Assembly (NCBI GenBank): GCA_951640165.1
Contig: OX621250.1
Location: forward strand, 11,557,501-11,621,500
Length of the DNA stretch: 64,000 nucleotides
Direction of reading: 5' to 3'
DNA from: Pseudoips prasinana
Taxonomy: Eukaryota; Arthropoda; Insecta; Lepidoptera; Nolidae
Shown here piece after piece: positions 35,401-40,618 of the stretch. Numbering within the stretch: the stretch's first letter is position 1; every line of letters starts with the position of its first letter. The notes beneath the pieces were generated by a model that worked only from the letters and a program-made list of their open reading frames with translations, made no database searches and was not told the DNA's origin. The translations under genes and the position numbers were made by a program.

Positions 35401-38400
35401 ATTGATGTGCCACACATAAGGATTGAAAACACAAAGATAACAAATAATCGATTGAAATAAATACTAACACGTTAATAAGGTGTAATAACAAAAATAACAT
35501 TTTTAACAGAAAGACGACATAATTTTAAGGATGAAACCAATAAGTATGGCAATTAAATAATCATTTATAATGTTACCATTGATTACATTCAAAACTAAAA
35601 TATTTGCACGGCTATTCGACATGTTATTTTATTCCGTAAATGAATATTTAAATTATAAATTTTAACATAGTATTTAAAATATTGTTTAATTCCTTTTATT
35701 AACACGTTTTATTCAGTATCATCATTTATACTAAATACGTACAATGAGGAGTGTTCAGTGATATTAATGATTAGCTCTTGTGTGCATAAATAATCAAATG
35801 CAATGTCACGGTCTCAATGAGACATTTTGATTTTCTTAGTTATCTCCACTACATCTGCTCAGTTCACGGCGTCACGTGGCTGCAAGTTTTTTGAGTAATT
35901 GCAACAACAACAACAACTGCCGTAGGCTTCAATAGTGATTTTAGTCACGTTTGCAAGACTAATACGCGGCCACAACACGGTTTTGCACTTGCGAGATAGG
36001 TATAAGTGGACCGCCATTTTCTTTTCCAAAGTAATCATGAAGTTGTAGCACTAATTTTCTCGATTCTCCTTTCCACTCATGTTCTTTCGGCATTTTCACG
36101 ATCAATTAATATTTGCCAATATTTATTCCCAGAAGCAACCGAGAAATAAAACGACTCAACTCGTGGTATAACTAATGTGAGAGTACTCAGCGAACGTAAA
36201 TTAGTCCACGTAAAATAACCGCCGCGGCCGGGCGGACGGCAGTTGATGTATATATCATTTATTTTCATATTAATTAATAAAAACTTAAACACACAGATTT
36301 ATTTTTATTTACAAAAAAATAAAAGAATATTAAATCAAAATGTATTTATCGATATCCATTATTACGTTATTTAGGTCATCACTAACTATGCAAGTTATAA
36401 GCTATCAAAAAACCATTAATAAAATGGACAAAGTATTGTGTAAAGAGTAAGCAGTATGTGATGTGACATAGGTAGGAAGCATGATAGGCTAAAAAGTGAT
36501 TACCATCAGGGCGAACGAATGTTCGTTTGTTGAATCAGAAGTTCCCGTCTTTAGGGTAGCGTTGCATTGGGGGTCCATGTTAATTTTTCATATTGTTTTG
36601 TGTGAACAGGCGATAAGTACTACATGGAGTGCAATGCATGCGCCTGCGTGAGCGGCGAGCGGGTTTGCGCGCGCCGCGCCTGCGCTCGCGCCGCGCTGCC
36701 GTGCTTCTGTCCGCAGCACCACCTGCCCGTGCGCGCGCGCCACCGCCCCTACCCCAACGCCTGCCTCGCCAAGTAACTATGCTGCTATAAGTACTACTAG
36801 TACTACGTGCGCCCGCGCCGCGCTGCCGTGCTTCTGTCCGCAGCACCACCTGCCCGTGCGCGCGCGCCACCGCCCCTACCCCAACGCCTGCCTCGCCAAG
36901 TAACTATGCTGCTATAAGTACTACTAGTACTACGTGCGCCCGCGCCGCGCTGCCGTGCTTCTGTCCGCAGCACCACCTGCCCGTGCGCGCGCGCCACCGC
37001 CCCTACCCCAACGCCTGCCTCGCCAAGTAACTATCCTGCTATAAGTACTACTAGTACTACGTGTGCGCGCTGCCGTGCTTCTGTCCGCAGCACCACCTGC
37101 CCGTACGCGCGCGCCACCGCCCTTACCCCAACGCCTGCCTCGCCAAGTAACTATCCTGATATAAGTACTACTAGTACTACGTGTGCGCGCTGCCGTGCTT
37201 CTGTCCGCAGCACCACCTGCCCGTGCGCGCGCGCCACCACCCTTACCCCAACGCCTGCCTCGCCAAGTAACTATCCTGATATAAGTACTACTAGTACTAC
37301 GTGTGCGCGCTGCCGTGCTTCTGTCCGCAGCACCACCTGCCCGTGCGCGCGCGCCACCGCCCTTACCCCAACGCCTGCCTCGCCAAGTAACTATCCTGAT
37401 ATAAGTACTACTAGTACTACGTGTGCGCGCTGCCGTGCTTCTGTCCGCAGCACCACCTGCCCGTGCGCGCGCGCCACCGCCCCTACCCCAACGCCTGCCT
37501 CGCCAAGTAACTATCCTGCTATAAGTACTACAGGGAATGTAACGTGTACGGGCTTATTCGGGTGTACATCTTGTATCCTGATTGAATGAATTGCATTGCC
37601 AATCCGTCACCAAGAAAGAAGGATCAAAGTAATGTAATTGTGTAAATATGTGTAAATAAGTCTGTCGAATGGCTTAAAGTATTTTTAGAGAATTTAATCA
37701 CAAGTGTCAATGTCCACTTTCGTTCTGACATATTTCTCACGAATATATTCGTATAATTATTCAGAATAAACATTTCATATGTAATAGGTGCGCAGGCGCT
37801 TCGGACGCAGAGATAGAGTTCAGCAGCGGGTCGGTGTGCGCCACGGTCACGTGTGGCCGGAGACACGTGTGTCTGCCGGCACCTACTGTGTGTTTGTCCA
37901 AGCTACAGACGTCTTGTCAACAGCATTATTGTGGTAAATACTTGTCTATTTTGCAAACTGTTAGCTGCAGGAATTCTTATAACCCAAGATAGTTATTCCC
38001 AGTCTTTTTGACTGAGTATTACTATATTTTTAATACGAAATATTAAAAGTTCTTGTAAAAGTCGATACTGAACGAAGATTTTTGGAACGAAGTTCCTTAT
38101 CGCGCGTTGTGAAAGGAGGCTAGATGGAAAAAAATCTTACGAAAAGTTGTCACGACACTTTTTGCAGCTGTGCGACGTGCGCATGTTTCTCTGTCTATCT
38201 CTCTCTCTCTCTCTCTCTCTTATAGAAAGCAAGCCAGATATTTTCATTTCTATTTCGCATTGAACAGTGTGGTATCGCGACGATTATTTTTGTTGAGTGT
38301 ATACAGGTTTTTTGTACCTAATAAATAATAAGAAATAACTTCGTTCCATCCGGATGTCCCTTGACACCTCTCAATTTTTTAAAATTAAAAACACAACTAT

Positions 38401-39880
38401 TGGGGAAAGATCAGTGAACGCAAATAAACAATGTTTATTTGCGTTCACTGGGAAAGATGGAGTATTATTATATTATATGTGATTAAATCAGGAGTTGCAC
38501 AGGTTGATATACTGGGTCCCATATTTTATAAAAGAAGCAGATTTTATTACACTAGGATTGTAAAAATGCACCTTATTAAGTTAGTGCAAATATCGCAGGA
38601 CGCAACGTAAAAAGTGTTTGATATTATTTCCTAATATATATAACTACGTATTTTTTAGCGGTGACCGTGAACTGCAACAACCAGCCTGCAATGCCAGTGT
38701 GTGACACGGACGGCCGCACACACGTCAATCCGTGCCATCTCGTCATGAGCGGCAGGAAGTTCGCCTATTGGGGTGTTTGTCTTGACGGATGCTCTGCGGT
38801 AATTTGATAATCTTTTACAGGAAACATTTGAGGCTATATTGGGTTAATCCTGACCCAGAATAAATCTCTTTTATTTCCGAATAAGATAAATAAGTCTGTT
38901 TCTTTTAATTCTGCCCCATTTTCTGTATCAAATTATTTTCAATTGGGTAAAAGGTTTTTATACCCAATTAGCAAGCAGTTATACAAAATTGAGTACATAA
39001 AATTTTAAGGTTAATCTTGCGAGTAAGTTGATCGGTCGTCATTGAATATGTATTTTGTCAAAGATTTATATGTTATTAATTAGTTTCGCAATTTTAACTA
39101 TAATGTGTCAGTTACGAATCTTTTGTGTATGATGACAGTCGCGCTTAAATTCAACTACTGGATCCAAGAACACTTTGAAGATTTATACGGGCGCATATTC
39201 ATTATCTATGGATCTTTTTATGAATATAATTTCAACTTATTTTACAGGCTGGCCCAGTATGCGGTATGAACGGTGTGTCTTACATCTCCGAATGTGCAGC
39301 GTGGGCCGAGTACGTGAGCGTAGACTACAATGGACCTTGTCTCGCTGTCGGATCTATATCAGAAACTATGGAGCCCAAGTGCACTTTCGACAGAATAATT
39401 TGCCCACCTCTCAAGAAACAAAACTGCCTTGGATTTACTGCCCCTGGTGCTTGCTGCCCTAAATGTGGGGGTGCATTGAGAATCTTATATTCTAAGAAAC
39501 AAATAGATAGAGCTTTATATGGAACCAATATATCTGCATCAGTAATTAATCTGAACAATATTTTAAGAGCACTTGAAAGACATGTAAAGATAGCAGAGTG
39601 TGCGTTACGAGGTTACCTTACAATAGAGATGGAAATTTTTGTTTCAGTCGAAACAATGCTTGAAAATCCTACAGAATTACAACTTAAAATGTGTATTTTA
39701 GAAGCTGAGAAGATAGCAGATATGATAAATAGAGAGAGTGTGTTAATAACTAGTGATTTAGGTTTAAGTTCACTATCGTATGCGTTGACTGTTCATACGT
39801 ACCCCACACAAAGTGCTACTAGTGTTAATTTATCTATAGTGACGTTATTACTAAGTTTAAGTACCTACGTTTTAAGATAG
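17355..39880 (+). CDS. RECK: RECK, GPI-anchored cysteine-knot/Kazal protein (15 exons, 5' end missing)
   Basis: The exons are 17355-17438, 19140-19176, 19637-19825, 20820-20999, 21746-21972, 22757-22889, 26931-27072, 33386-33497, 33986-34151, 34288-34440, 34877-35056, 36610-36772, 37788-37933, 38659-38798 and 39248-39880. All junctions are GT-AG and phases agree, giving 894 residues. The protein shows double-cysteine cysteine-knot motifs 2-5, a cysteine-rich middle domain, three Kazal-like repeats and a hydrophobic GPI-signal C-terminus, the order in vertebrate RECK (971 aa). Vertebrate RECK restrains cell-surface metalloproteases and is a Wnt7 co-receptor with GPR124. The signal peptide and first knot were not found. 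The 27073-33385 intron holds an intact LINE. Confidence 0.92.
17640..17935 (+). mobile_element. tRNA-derived SINE, family A
   Basis: The tRNA-like head contains GTCGTGAGTTCGATTCCCAC (B-box type), followed by the body with TGAGTCTGGGTGTAATTA and TATCTGGTTTCCATAGTA, ending with AATGTCCTAAGATATTA. Other copies of the same layout lie at 19862, 24003, 25465, 34553 and 57072. Confidence 0.75.
18507..18572. repeat. Perfect 27-bp inverted repeat of tRNA-like SINE heads
   Basis: The arms 18507-18533 and 18546-18572 are exact reverse complements, each containing GGTTCGATCCCCGCACAG, separated by 12 nt. The right arm continues into a tRNA-like head on the minus strand (GTAGCGCTGCGACTACATTA). It is likely a head-to-head pair of SINE heads or a template-switch product. 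Confidence 0.85.
19140..19176 (+). CDS. RECK: RECK micro-exon (37 nt)
   Basis: A 37-nt exon encodes IEFWICMNKTIQ plus one base, between TTGTTTCAG and GTAAAT. It is confirmed by phase (0 to 1) and by similarity to the W-x-C-M-N segment of RECK. It is too short for open-frame detection. Confidence 0.85.
19637..19825 (+). CDS. RECK: RECK exon: cysteine-knot motif 2
   Basis: Contains GWWGRACC and a following C-x3-C pattern, then FFDCVQ and a terminal QQCC. Acceptor TTACAG and donor GTGAGT, phase 1 at both junctions. The double cysteine at the end belongs to motif 3. Confidence 0.9.
19862..20128 (-). mobile_element. tRNA-derived SINE, family A
   Basis: Reverse-complement copy of the family at 17640-17935: the body is at 19870-20070 (GGAAACCAGGTAACTGATAT) and the degenerate tRNA-like head at 20060-20128. 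It lies in the RECK intron 19826-20819. Confidence 0.7.
20500..20595 (+). repeat. GTCCACTGCTGGAC-family fragment
   Basis: A diverged copy with GACGTCTACTGTTGGACTG and GTGGAGATATGCC. The remainder of the 20129-20819 intron shows nothing else I can name. Confidence 0.45.
20820..20999 (+). CDS. RECK: RECK exon: cysteine-knot motif 3
   Basis: Starts after TTCCTGCAG and completes a serine codon, so the joined protein reads CCSQTQ...C-x3-C as in the family. Donor GTAAGT in phase 1. Confidence 0.9.
21050..21140 (-). mobile_element. tRNA-derived SINE, family A, fragment
   Basis: Contains the junction between body and head (CATGCACACAAATATCTGTCC then GGGTGGGAATCGA), truncated on both sides. Confidence 0.55.
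21485..21658 (+). mobile_element. Helitron-like fragment
   Basis: Starts ACTAATATTATAAATGCGAAAG and ends GTAAAACCGCAGGACCAGCTAG, the 3' pattern seen reversed at 8137 and again at 60105. Assignment is by family resemblance only. Confidence 0.45.
21746..21972 (+). CDS. RECK: RECK exon: cysteine-knot motif 4
   Basis: Encodes LSCCRES...C-x3-C, DGFWQCFL and a terminal KLHCCLK. Acceptor TTATTCAG, donor GTGAGA, phase 1 in, phase 0 out. The terminal CC starts motif 5. WQCFL and KLHCC are close matches to vertebrate RECK. Confidence 0.93.
22022..22181. mobile_element. Fold-back/MITE element with 34-35-bp TIRs
   Basis: TATATAAACATTG and AACAGGTATTAACGCGACTA at the left are mirrored at the right (TAGTCGCGTTAATACCTGTT, CAATGTTTATATA). 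The 20 inner bases match perfectly. The centre contains GTGACCACGATCAATGCAAC, also found in the half copy at 768-862. It lies in a RECK intron. Confidence 0.75.
22195..22460 (-). repeat. Degenerate LINE 3'-end coding fragment
   Basis: On the minus strand the segment reads as RRTFSDQIGDVLKKGQVR and ACMKSIMSVNEAKEVCKD in one frame, a protein-like remnant that recurs partly at 7270-7325 (GGTGTGCAAAGTTCGTGACA). It resembles the extreme C-terminus of a LINE reverse transcriptase, but the family is not certain. Confidence 0.45.
22757..22889 (+). CDS. RECK: RECK exon: cysteine-knot motif 5
   Basis: Encodes C-R-R-F-C, a W-rich stretch and YSECLGDPQEV. Acceptor GATTTCAG, donor GTAGGC, phase 0 in, phase 1 out. 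A 4-kb intron with several SINEs follows. Confidence 0.92.
23120..23370 (+). mobile_element. SINE family A body followed by a second tRNA-like segment
   Basis: The body (GGGTGTAATTATCTATCTGA to GATCAGATGGCCGTGTG) is followed at 23283 by a reverse-oriented tRNA-like stretch (GCGGGAATCAAACCTGGGAC). Two insertions are probably joined here. Confidence 0.5.
23668..24250 (+). mobile_element. SINE family A copies around a Helitron-like insertion
   Basis: A SINE head (GGTTGGCGTGGTTAG to TTTGTGTGC) is interrupted at about 23741 by a 256-bp segment running from TATATATATATAAAAATCAA to GCACGTACCGGGCCGCTAGT, whose ends look like short lepidopteran Helitrons. After it, AAGTATGTATTT resembles the SINE body resuming. 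A complete SINE follows at 24003-24250 with GGTCGTGGGTTCGATTCCCA. Confidence 0.55.
24251..24375 (+). mobile_element. Extra copy of SINE family A 3' half in tandem
   Basis: Repeats the last 110 bases of the copy before it (TATATGTAGTATATCAGTTA to GTGAATAATGTCCCAG), making a direct tandem duplication of the SINE tail. Confidence 0.7.
24750..24932 (-). repeat. Dispersed LINE-3'-end-like repeat, copy 2
   Basis: Matches 75-265 over its length, with a short deletion in the middle. The T run at its left edge is the poly(A) tail of a minus-strand insertion. Confidence 0.7.
25000..25300 (+). repeat. GACTCG..ACTTGGCCGG-type dispersed repeat
   Basis: Ends with GTGCGCGAGTCTGACTCGTA then CTTGGCCGG and a T run. 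Related copies are at 45080-45722 (plus) and 47095-47425 (reversed, shortened). The family is widespread in Lepidoptera. It has no coding capacity. Confidence 0.6.
25465..25645 (-). mobile_element. tRNA-derived SINE, family A
   Basis: Reverse-complement body with GATCCCAAATTAAGCAGA and ACACCCAGAGTCAGGACAA; it stops just inside the head. Confidence 0.65.
25646..26930. other. RECK intron sequence, nothing recognised
   Basis: AT-rich intronic sequence up to the acceptor of the 26931 exon. I see no repeat or open frame I can name. Confidence 0.45.
26931..27072 (+). CDS. RECK: RECK exon: NRP-T-LFRSC segment
   Basis: Encodes C-S-L-G-C...LTYC..LNNRPTTLFRSC, the most conserved stretch of the family. 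Acceptor TTGTTGTTAG, donor GTAAGA, phase 2 out. The next intron carries the CR1-type LINE. Confidence 0.95.
28002..29087 (+). CDS. LINE ORF1: PHD finger, coiled coil, FP-like C-terminal domain (361 aa)
   Basis: Residues 4-48 form a C4HC3 PHD-type zinc finger (C4, C7, C19, C22, H27, C30, C45, C48). Residues about 95-185 form a long coiled coil. The C-terminal part (about 190-355) contains RRFYVNERLT and WRYTWTKNGKILAK, a domain also found in baculoviral few-polyhedra (FP) proteins and in other insect LINE ORF1 proteins. By analogy it binds element RNA as a multimer. A block at 28690-28860 is extremely GC-rich and Arg/Ala-rich, unlike the rest. Confidence 0.85.
   Translation: MTNCAQCGKFLSVRGGATCSNCRKKYHLDCAQLSGVPKAGNAWKCGGCRVYSTSKTKTLNKETDANSSLSQSSPNTAFEDAGDLTDLEHEEDAKDEPMSQVDLLRQIKSEIQQMRAEVRRDIKKLTDQVSALGARMSKCEQRVNDLDSRITILEEIPPKTADYTVKQLENTVAQLKLQINDRDQDLLASDLEITNLPEDKGENIIHTVELVAKKLGVTLESRDIVFAERVGLGSGRTAGPGSPGADSGSAPRARRVVLRLARRQLRDELLRAARVRRAVDTEHLGLAAPPRRFYVNERLTYVNRHLFYLVRQAAQRVNWRYTWTKNGKILAKELDGKRTFAIRTESDIRRVFGEQAFDKEA
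29414..32266 (+). CDS. LINE ORF2: APE endonuclease and reverse transcriptase (950 aa)
   Basis: The N-terminal 230 residues are an APE-type endonuclease with N13, E40 (INETW), the AYRPP loop, LLGDFNINL and a terminal DLGHQA histidine, so its catalytic residues appear present. The reverse transcriptase spans roughly residues 440-720, with LRPISLLPCISKILE, QSGFRKGYSTSTALID, GVPQGSILGPLLF and the catalytic YADD at residues 665-668. There is no RNase H domain. No stop or frameshift is seen. The clade is CR1/Jockey-like; a tree is needed for a firmer name. Confidence 0.92.
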   Translation: MVKQKQLKVGLFNAGSLGTRHEEFIVAMEKLDVDLMAINETWIKAGEEGRAPLVPNYRLRHMPRTAITGRSRGGGVGFYVRRGLSVRALPHPSVPTVEQMWLRLSVNTHSVVVGTAYRPPWLDVSVFLDAITDSVTSFRHVDKILLLGDFNINLFNTSDNKVKLLNCFLHSTNLINVITEPTHFTDHSATLIDLICTDASVYGVSVNHIPDLGHQAIVTADLNFKVYKPAPFCVRYRPLNDILQEPFQYDIGCIDWDSIGKLDNVNYMVETLNNYITTLFDLHAPVKRIFVKEASYPWITTTIKDMMHIRDKQHTKSRRTKSDIHIEFYKKLKYEVREAIDREKSAYFKTHINSKIKQPKILWKSIKKNLTTHKTQSQDLPQHCNNPEVLNNHFLNIPGNDEVTISHLTQFEFDRFGCGSFKIQFVNEEQVSKIICNLRSNAMGIDNISLDMLRLTLPQTLTILTRIINRSVSTSTFPDLWKTAIVRPIPKKDSPNDIKDLRPISLLPCISKILERVVCDQLSKYVEQFGILPSRQSGFRKGYSTSTALIDVVDNILQARDQGMGTILTLLDFSRAFECINISLLLSKLTYYGCNAETVKWFHSYLTKRYQLVRIGGNKNSHEYSSSLRQVNRGVPQGSILGPLLFLIYSADIVHSITYCKFHQYADDLKLYLSCHPADCLDSIRKINDDLNRVSKWACENTLVLNPSKSKFMIIGSKHTIDLMEQYHPTVKINGDSIEQVYEARNLGVIFDPQLHFEKHVASAVQNCFYRLKLLYQIRPYINTDIRILLCESLILSRLNYADTVYGACLLARTQRLIQRVQNACARFCFNVPPRTHVTSYINSGNMLKMSERRLLHLATLVFGVVANKRPEYLYEKLTWSMDVNSYRTRSSAHLILTPRHKTAAFRGSFKYAAAKVWCNIPPPLKCLQTLHTFNTKYKKELLDRQKLMS
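33386..33497 (+). CDS. RECK: RECK exon: middle cysteine-rich domain, part 1
   Basis: Encodes PIDIWKNVACALHVKPC, matching the family's W-K-x-x-A-C-x-L-x-x-K-P-C. Acceptor TTTGTTTCAG, donor GTAAGT, phase 2 in, phase 0 out. Confidence 0.93.
33986..34151 (+). CDS. RECK: RECK exon: middle cysteine-rich domain, part 2
   Basis: Encodes SLLCAEECMHLVSSC, SLCDKLTP and NIPCVPL. Acceptor TTGTTCAG, donor GTAAGT, phase 0 in, phase 1 out. Confidence 0.93.
34288..34440 (+). CDS. RECK: RECK exon: CxxxPC..LCVVNRxC region
   Basis: Encodes SPCNASQLCVVNRNC and YHCVEGCPLG, a compact cysteine-rich repeat. Acceptor CTATCAG, donor GTCAGT, phase 1 at both ends. Confidence 0.93.
34553..34808 (-). mobile_element. tRNA-derived SINE, family A
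   Basis: Complete reverse-oriented copy: body 34560-34735 (GATCCCAAAGCAAGC, GGAAACCAGATAACTGATAA) and tRNA-like head 34736-34808 (GGTGGGAATCGAGCCCACGA). It lies between two RECK exons, 112 bases from the nearer splice site. Confidence 0.72.
34877..35056 (+). CDS. RECK: RECK exon: CFKICRC region
   Basis: Encodes CFKICRCSNKGLTDC and PCVELENC. Acceptor TGTTGCAG, donor GTAAGA, phase 1 at both ends. Confidence 0.92.
35057..36609. other. RECK intron, nothing recognised
   Basis: AT-rich with a short GC-rich patch at 36222-36240. No element, exon or coding frame recognised. Confidence 0.45.
36610..36772 (+). CDS. RECK: RECK exon: first Kazal region; its 3' half starts a tandem array
   Basis: Encodes ECNACACVSGERVCARRAC and CFCPQHHLPV...YPNACLAK. 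Acceptor TGTGAACAG, donor GTAACT in phase 2. Compared with the usual PVCG-x-x-G-x-x-Y Kazal core, the cysteine after PV is replaced by arginine (PVRARHRPYPNAC). The last 78 bp and the donor are repeated six more times downstream. The first donor is assumed to be used, since it continues in frame to the next exon. Confidence 0.85.
36695..37531 (+). repeat. Seven-copy tandem array of a partial RECK exon plus donor
   Basis: Units start at 36695, 36822, 36949, 37069, 37189, 37309 and 37429, with periods of 127, 127, 120, 120, 120 and 120 bp. Each unit has the exon's 3' half, the GTAACT donor and a short intron piece with TATAAGTACTACTAGTAC. Copies 4-7 share a 7-bp deletion (ACGTGTGCGCGC instead of the longer junction). 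Each unit also contains CTTCTGTCCGCAG, a plausible 3' splice site, so units could act as 56-nt mini-exons. Minus-strand open frames across the array are by-products of the repeat. Confidence 0.95.
37788..37933 (+). CDS. RECK: RECK exon: between Kazal repeats 1 and 2
   Basis: Encodes CAGASDAEIEFSSGSVC and a cysteine-rich spacer ending QQHYC. Acceptor GTAATAG, donor GTAAAT, phase 2 in, phase 1 out. The first lysine codon is completed across the intron containing the tandem array. Confidence 0.88.
38197..38220. repeat. (CT)n microsatellite
   Basis: An uninterrupted CT dinucleotide run in the RECK intron 37934-38658. Confidence 0.9.
38412..38450. repeat. Perfect 18-bp palindrome, 3-nt loop
   Basis: CAGTGAACGCAAATAAAC, an AAT loop and the exact reverse complement. 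GGGAAAGAT occurs immediately before and after, so a short direct repeat brackets the palindrome. Confidence 0.9.
38659..38798 (+). CDS. RECK: RECK exon: Kazal repeat 2
   Basis: Encodes MPVCDTDGRTHVNPCHL and WGVCLDGCSA. The Kazal core C-x-T-D-G-x-x-x-x-N-x-C is clear. Acceptor TTTTTTAG, donor GTAATT, phase 0 out. Confidence 0.92.
39248..39880 (+). CDS. RECK: RECK last exon: Kazal repeat 3, conserved C-terminal domain, GPI signal
   Basis: Begins AGPVCGMNGVSYISEC (third Kazal core) after TATTTTACAG, followed by GACCPKCGG and a roughly 150-residue domain with LRALERHV and EAEKIADMINRES, both typical of RECK. The protein ends in a hydrophobic tail (LSIVTLLLSLSTYVL) expected to be replaced by a GPI anchor. 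Stop TAG at 39878-39880. Confidence 0.95.
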   Translation, partial: AGPVCGMNGVSYISECAAWAEYVSVDYNGPCLAVGSISETMEPKCTFDRIICPPLKKQNCLGFTAPGACCPKCGGALRILYSKKQIDRALYGTNISASVINLNNILRALERHVKIAECALRGYLTIEMEIFVSVETMLENPTELQLKMCILEAEKIADMINRESVLITSDLGLSSLSYALTVHTYPTQSATSVNLSIVTLLLSLSTYVLR

Positions 39881-40405
39881 GTGACACCATTATTTTTAAC
39901 ATTTAGATCGTGTATATACAATTGTAAAGTAGTTATTGTAAATATTGGATTATATAATTAATAGTAACTAGTGCCATCGATGTATACAAAGATATTGAGA
40001 TTATGCTTTGGTTTGCTTTAAACAAGGCGCAAAGTAATTAGTCATGTTCATAACGTGAGTTCGTTGTGCCATCTTAGATTATACTGTAAAGTGATGTTGA
40101 TGCCTTTCGTTTTTTTTTACAAATATAGTACGATAGACTGCAACAAGCATTTTATAATATTTTTACAAAAGACATTTTTTATAAAATACTCGTAGTCCTT
40201 AAACCAAATATGTATTACAATTATATTATTATTACTTTGTTATTAATTTTTAGATGTTTAGCTATTGTGAAAATGTATTGTTTATGAGCTTAAAGATTAT
40301 TAAAAAAATACTGATATTTGGAATATGATTTTATTTTGCACATAACACTGAACAATCGAGGAATATAACATTATAATGTGAGTTTTATATATCACAATTA
40401 ATTGA
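39881..40405. other. Convergent 3' ends of RECK and ARFGEF3
   Basis: Only 525 bp separate the two stop codons. ATTAAA at 40299-40304 is the best poly(A) signal seen for RECK (plus strand). AATAAA at 40335-40330 serves the minus-strand gene. These signals point at each other across about 25 bp, so the 3' UTRs probably overlap. Confidence 0.65.
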
Positions 40406-40618
40406 TCACTTATAATTAAATTCAGATAAGTCTTTTTTATCGAAAAATATATTGATTCTGTCGAGAAGCTGTGGGTCGGTGACTGTTTTTGCAAGTTGGA
40501 CAAATCCACCCTGAAGAACTGGATGTATAAGTTGGAACCGCTCTAAAGGGAATGTCAGTACCAGTTCCAGATACGCCATGAGTATGTTTTGAAAGCAATG
40601 TCTCTGCACGTCTGTATC
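40406..40618 (-). CDS. ARFGEF3: ARFGEF3-like exon 13 (last)
   Basis: Encodes 70 residues ending FFDKKDLSEFNYK and TGA (40408-40406). The acceptor reads TTTCTCAG on the minus strand, phase 0. It is the end of the C-terminal helical-repeat region. Confidence 0.85.
   Translation of the reverse strand, partial: DTDVQRHCFQNILMAYLELVLTFPLERFQLIHPVLQGGFVQLAKTVTDPQLLDRINIFFDKKDLSEFNYK

Noticed and set aside
36580..36997. Minus-strand frames of 96 and 64 codons over the tandem array
   Set aside because: They are near-identical because the DNA is repeated; Arg/Ala-rich composition comes from GC-rich exon sequence read backwards.
36695..37531. CRISPR array (regular 120-bp repeats)
   Set aside because: Units are directly adjacent without unique spacers and derive from a host exon.
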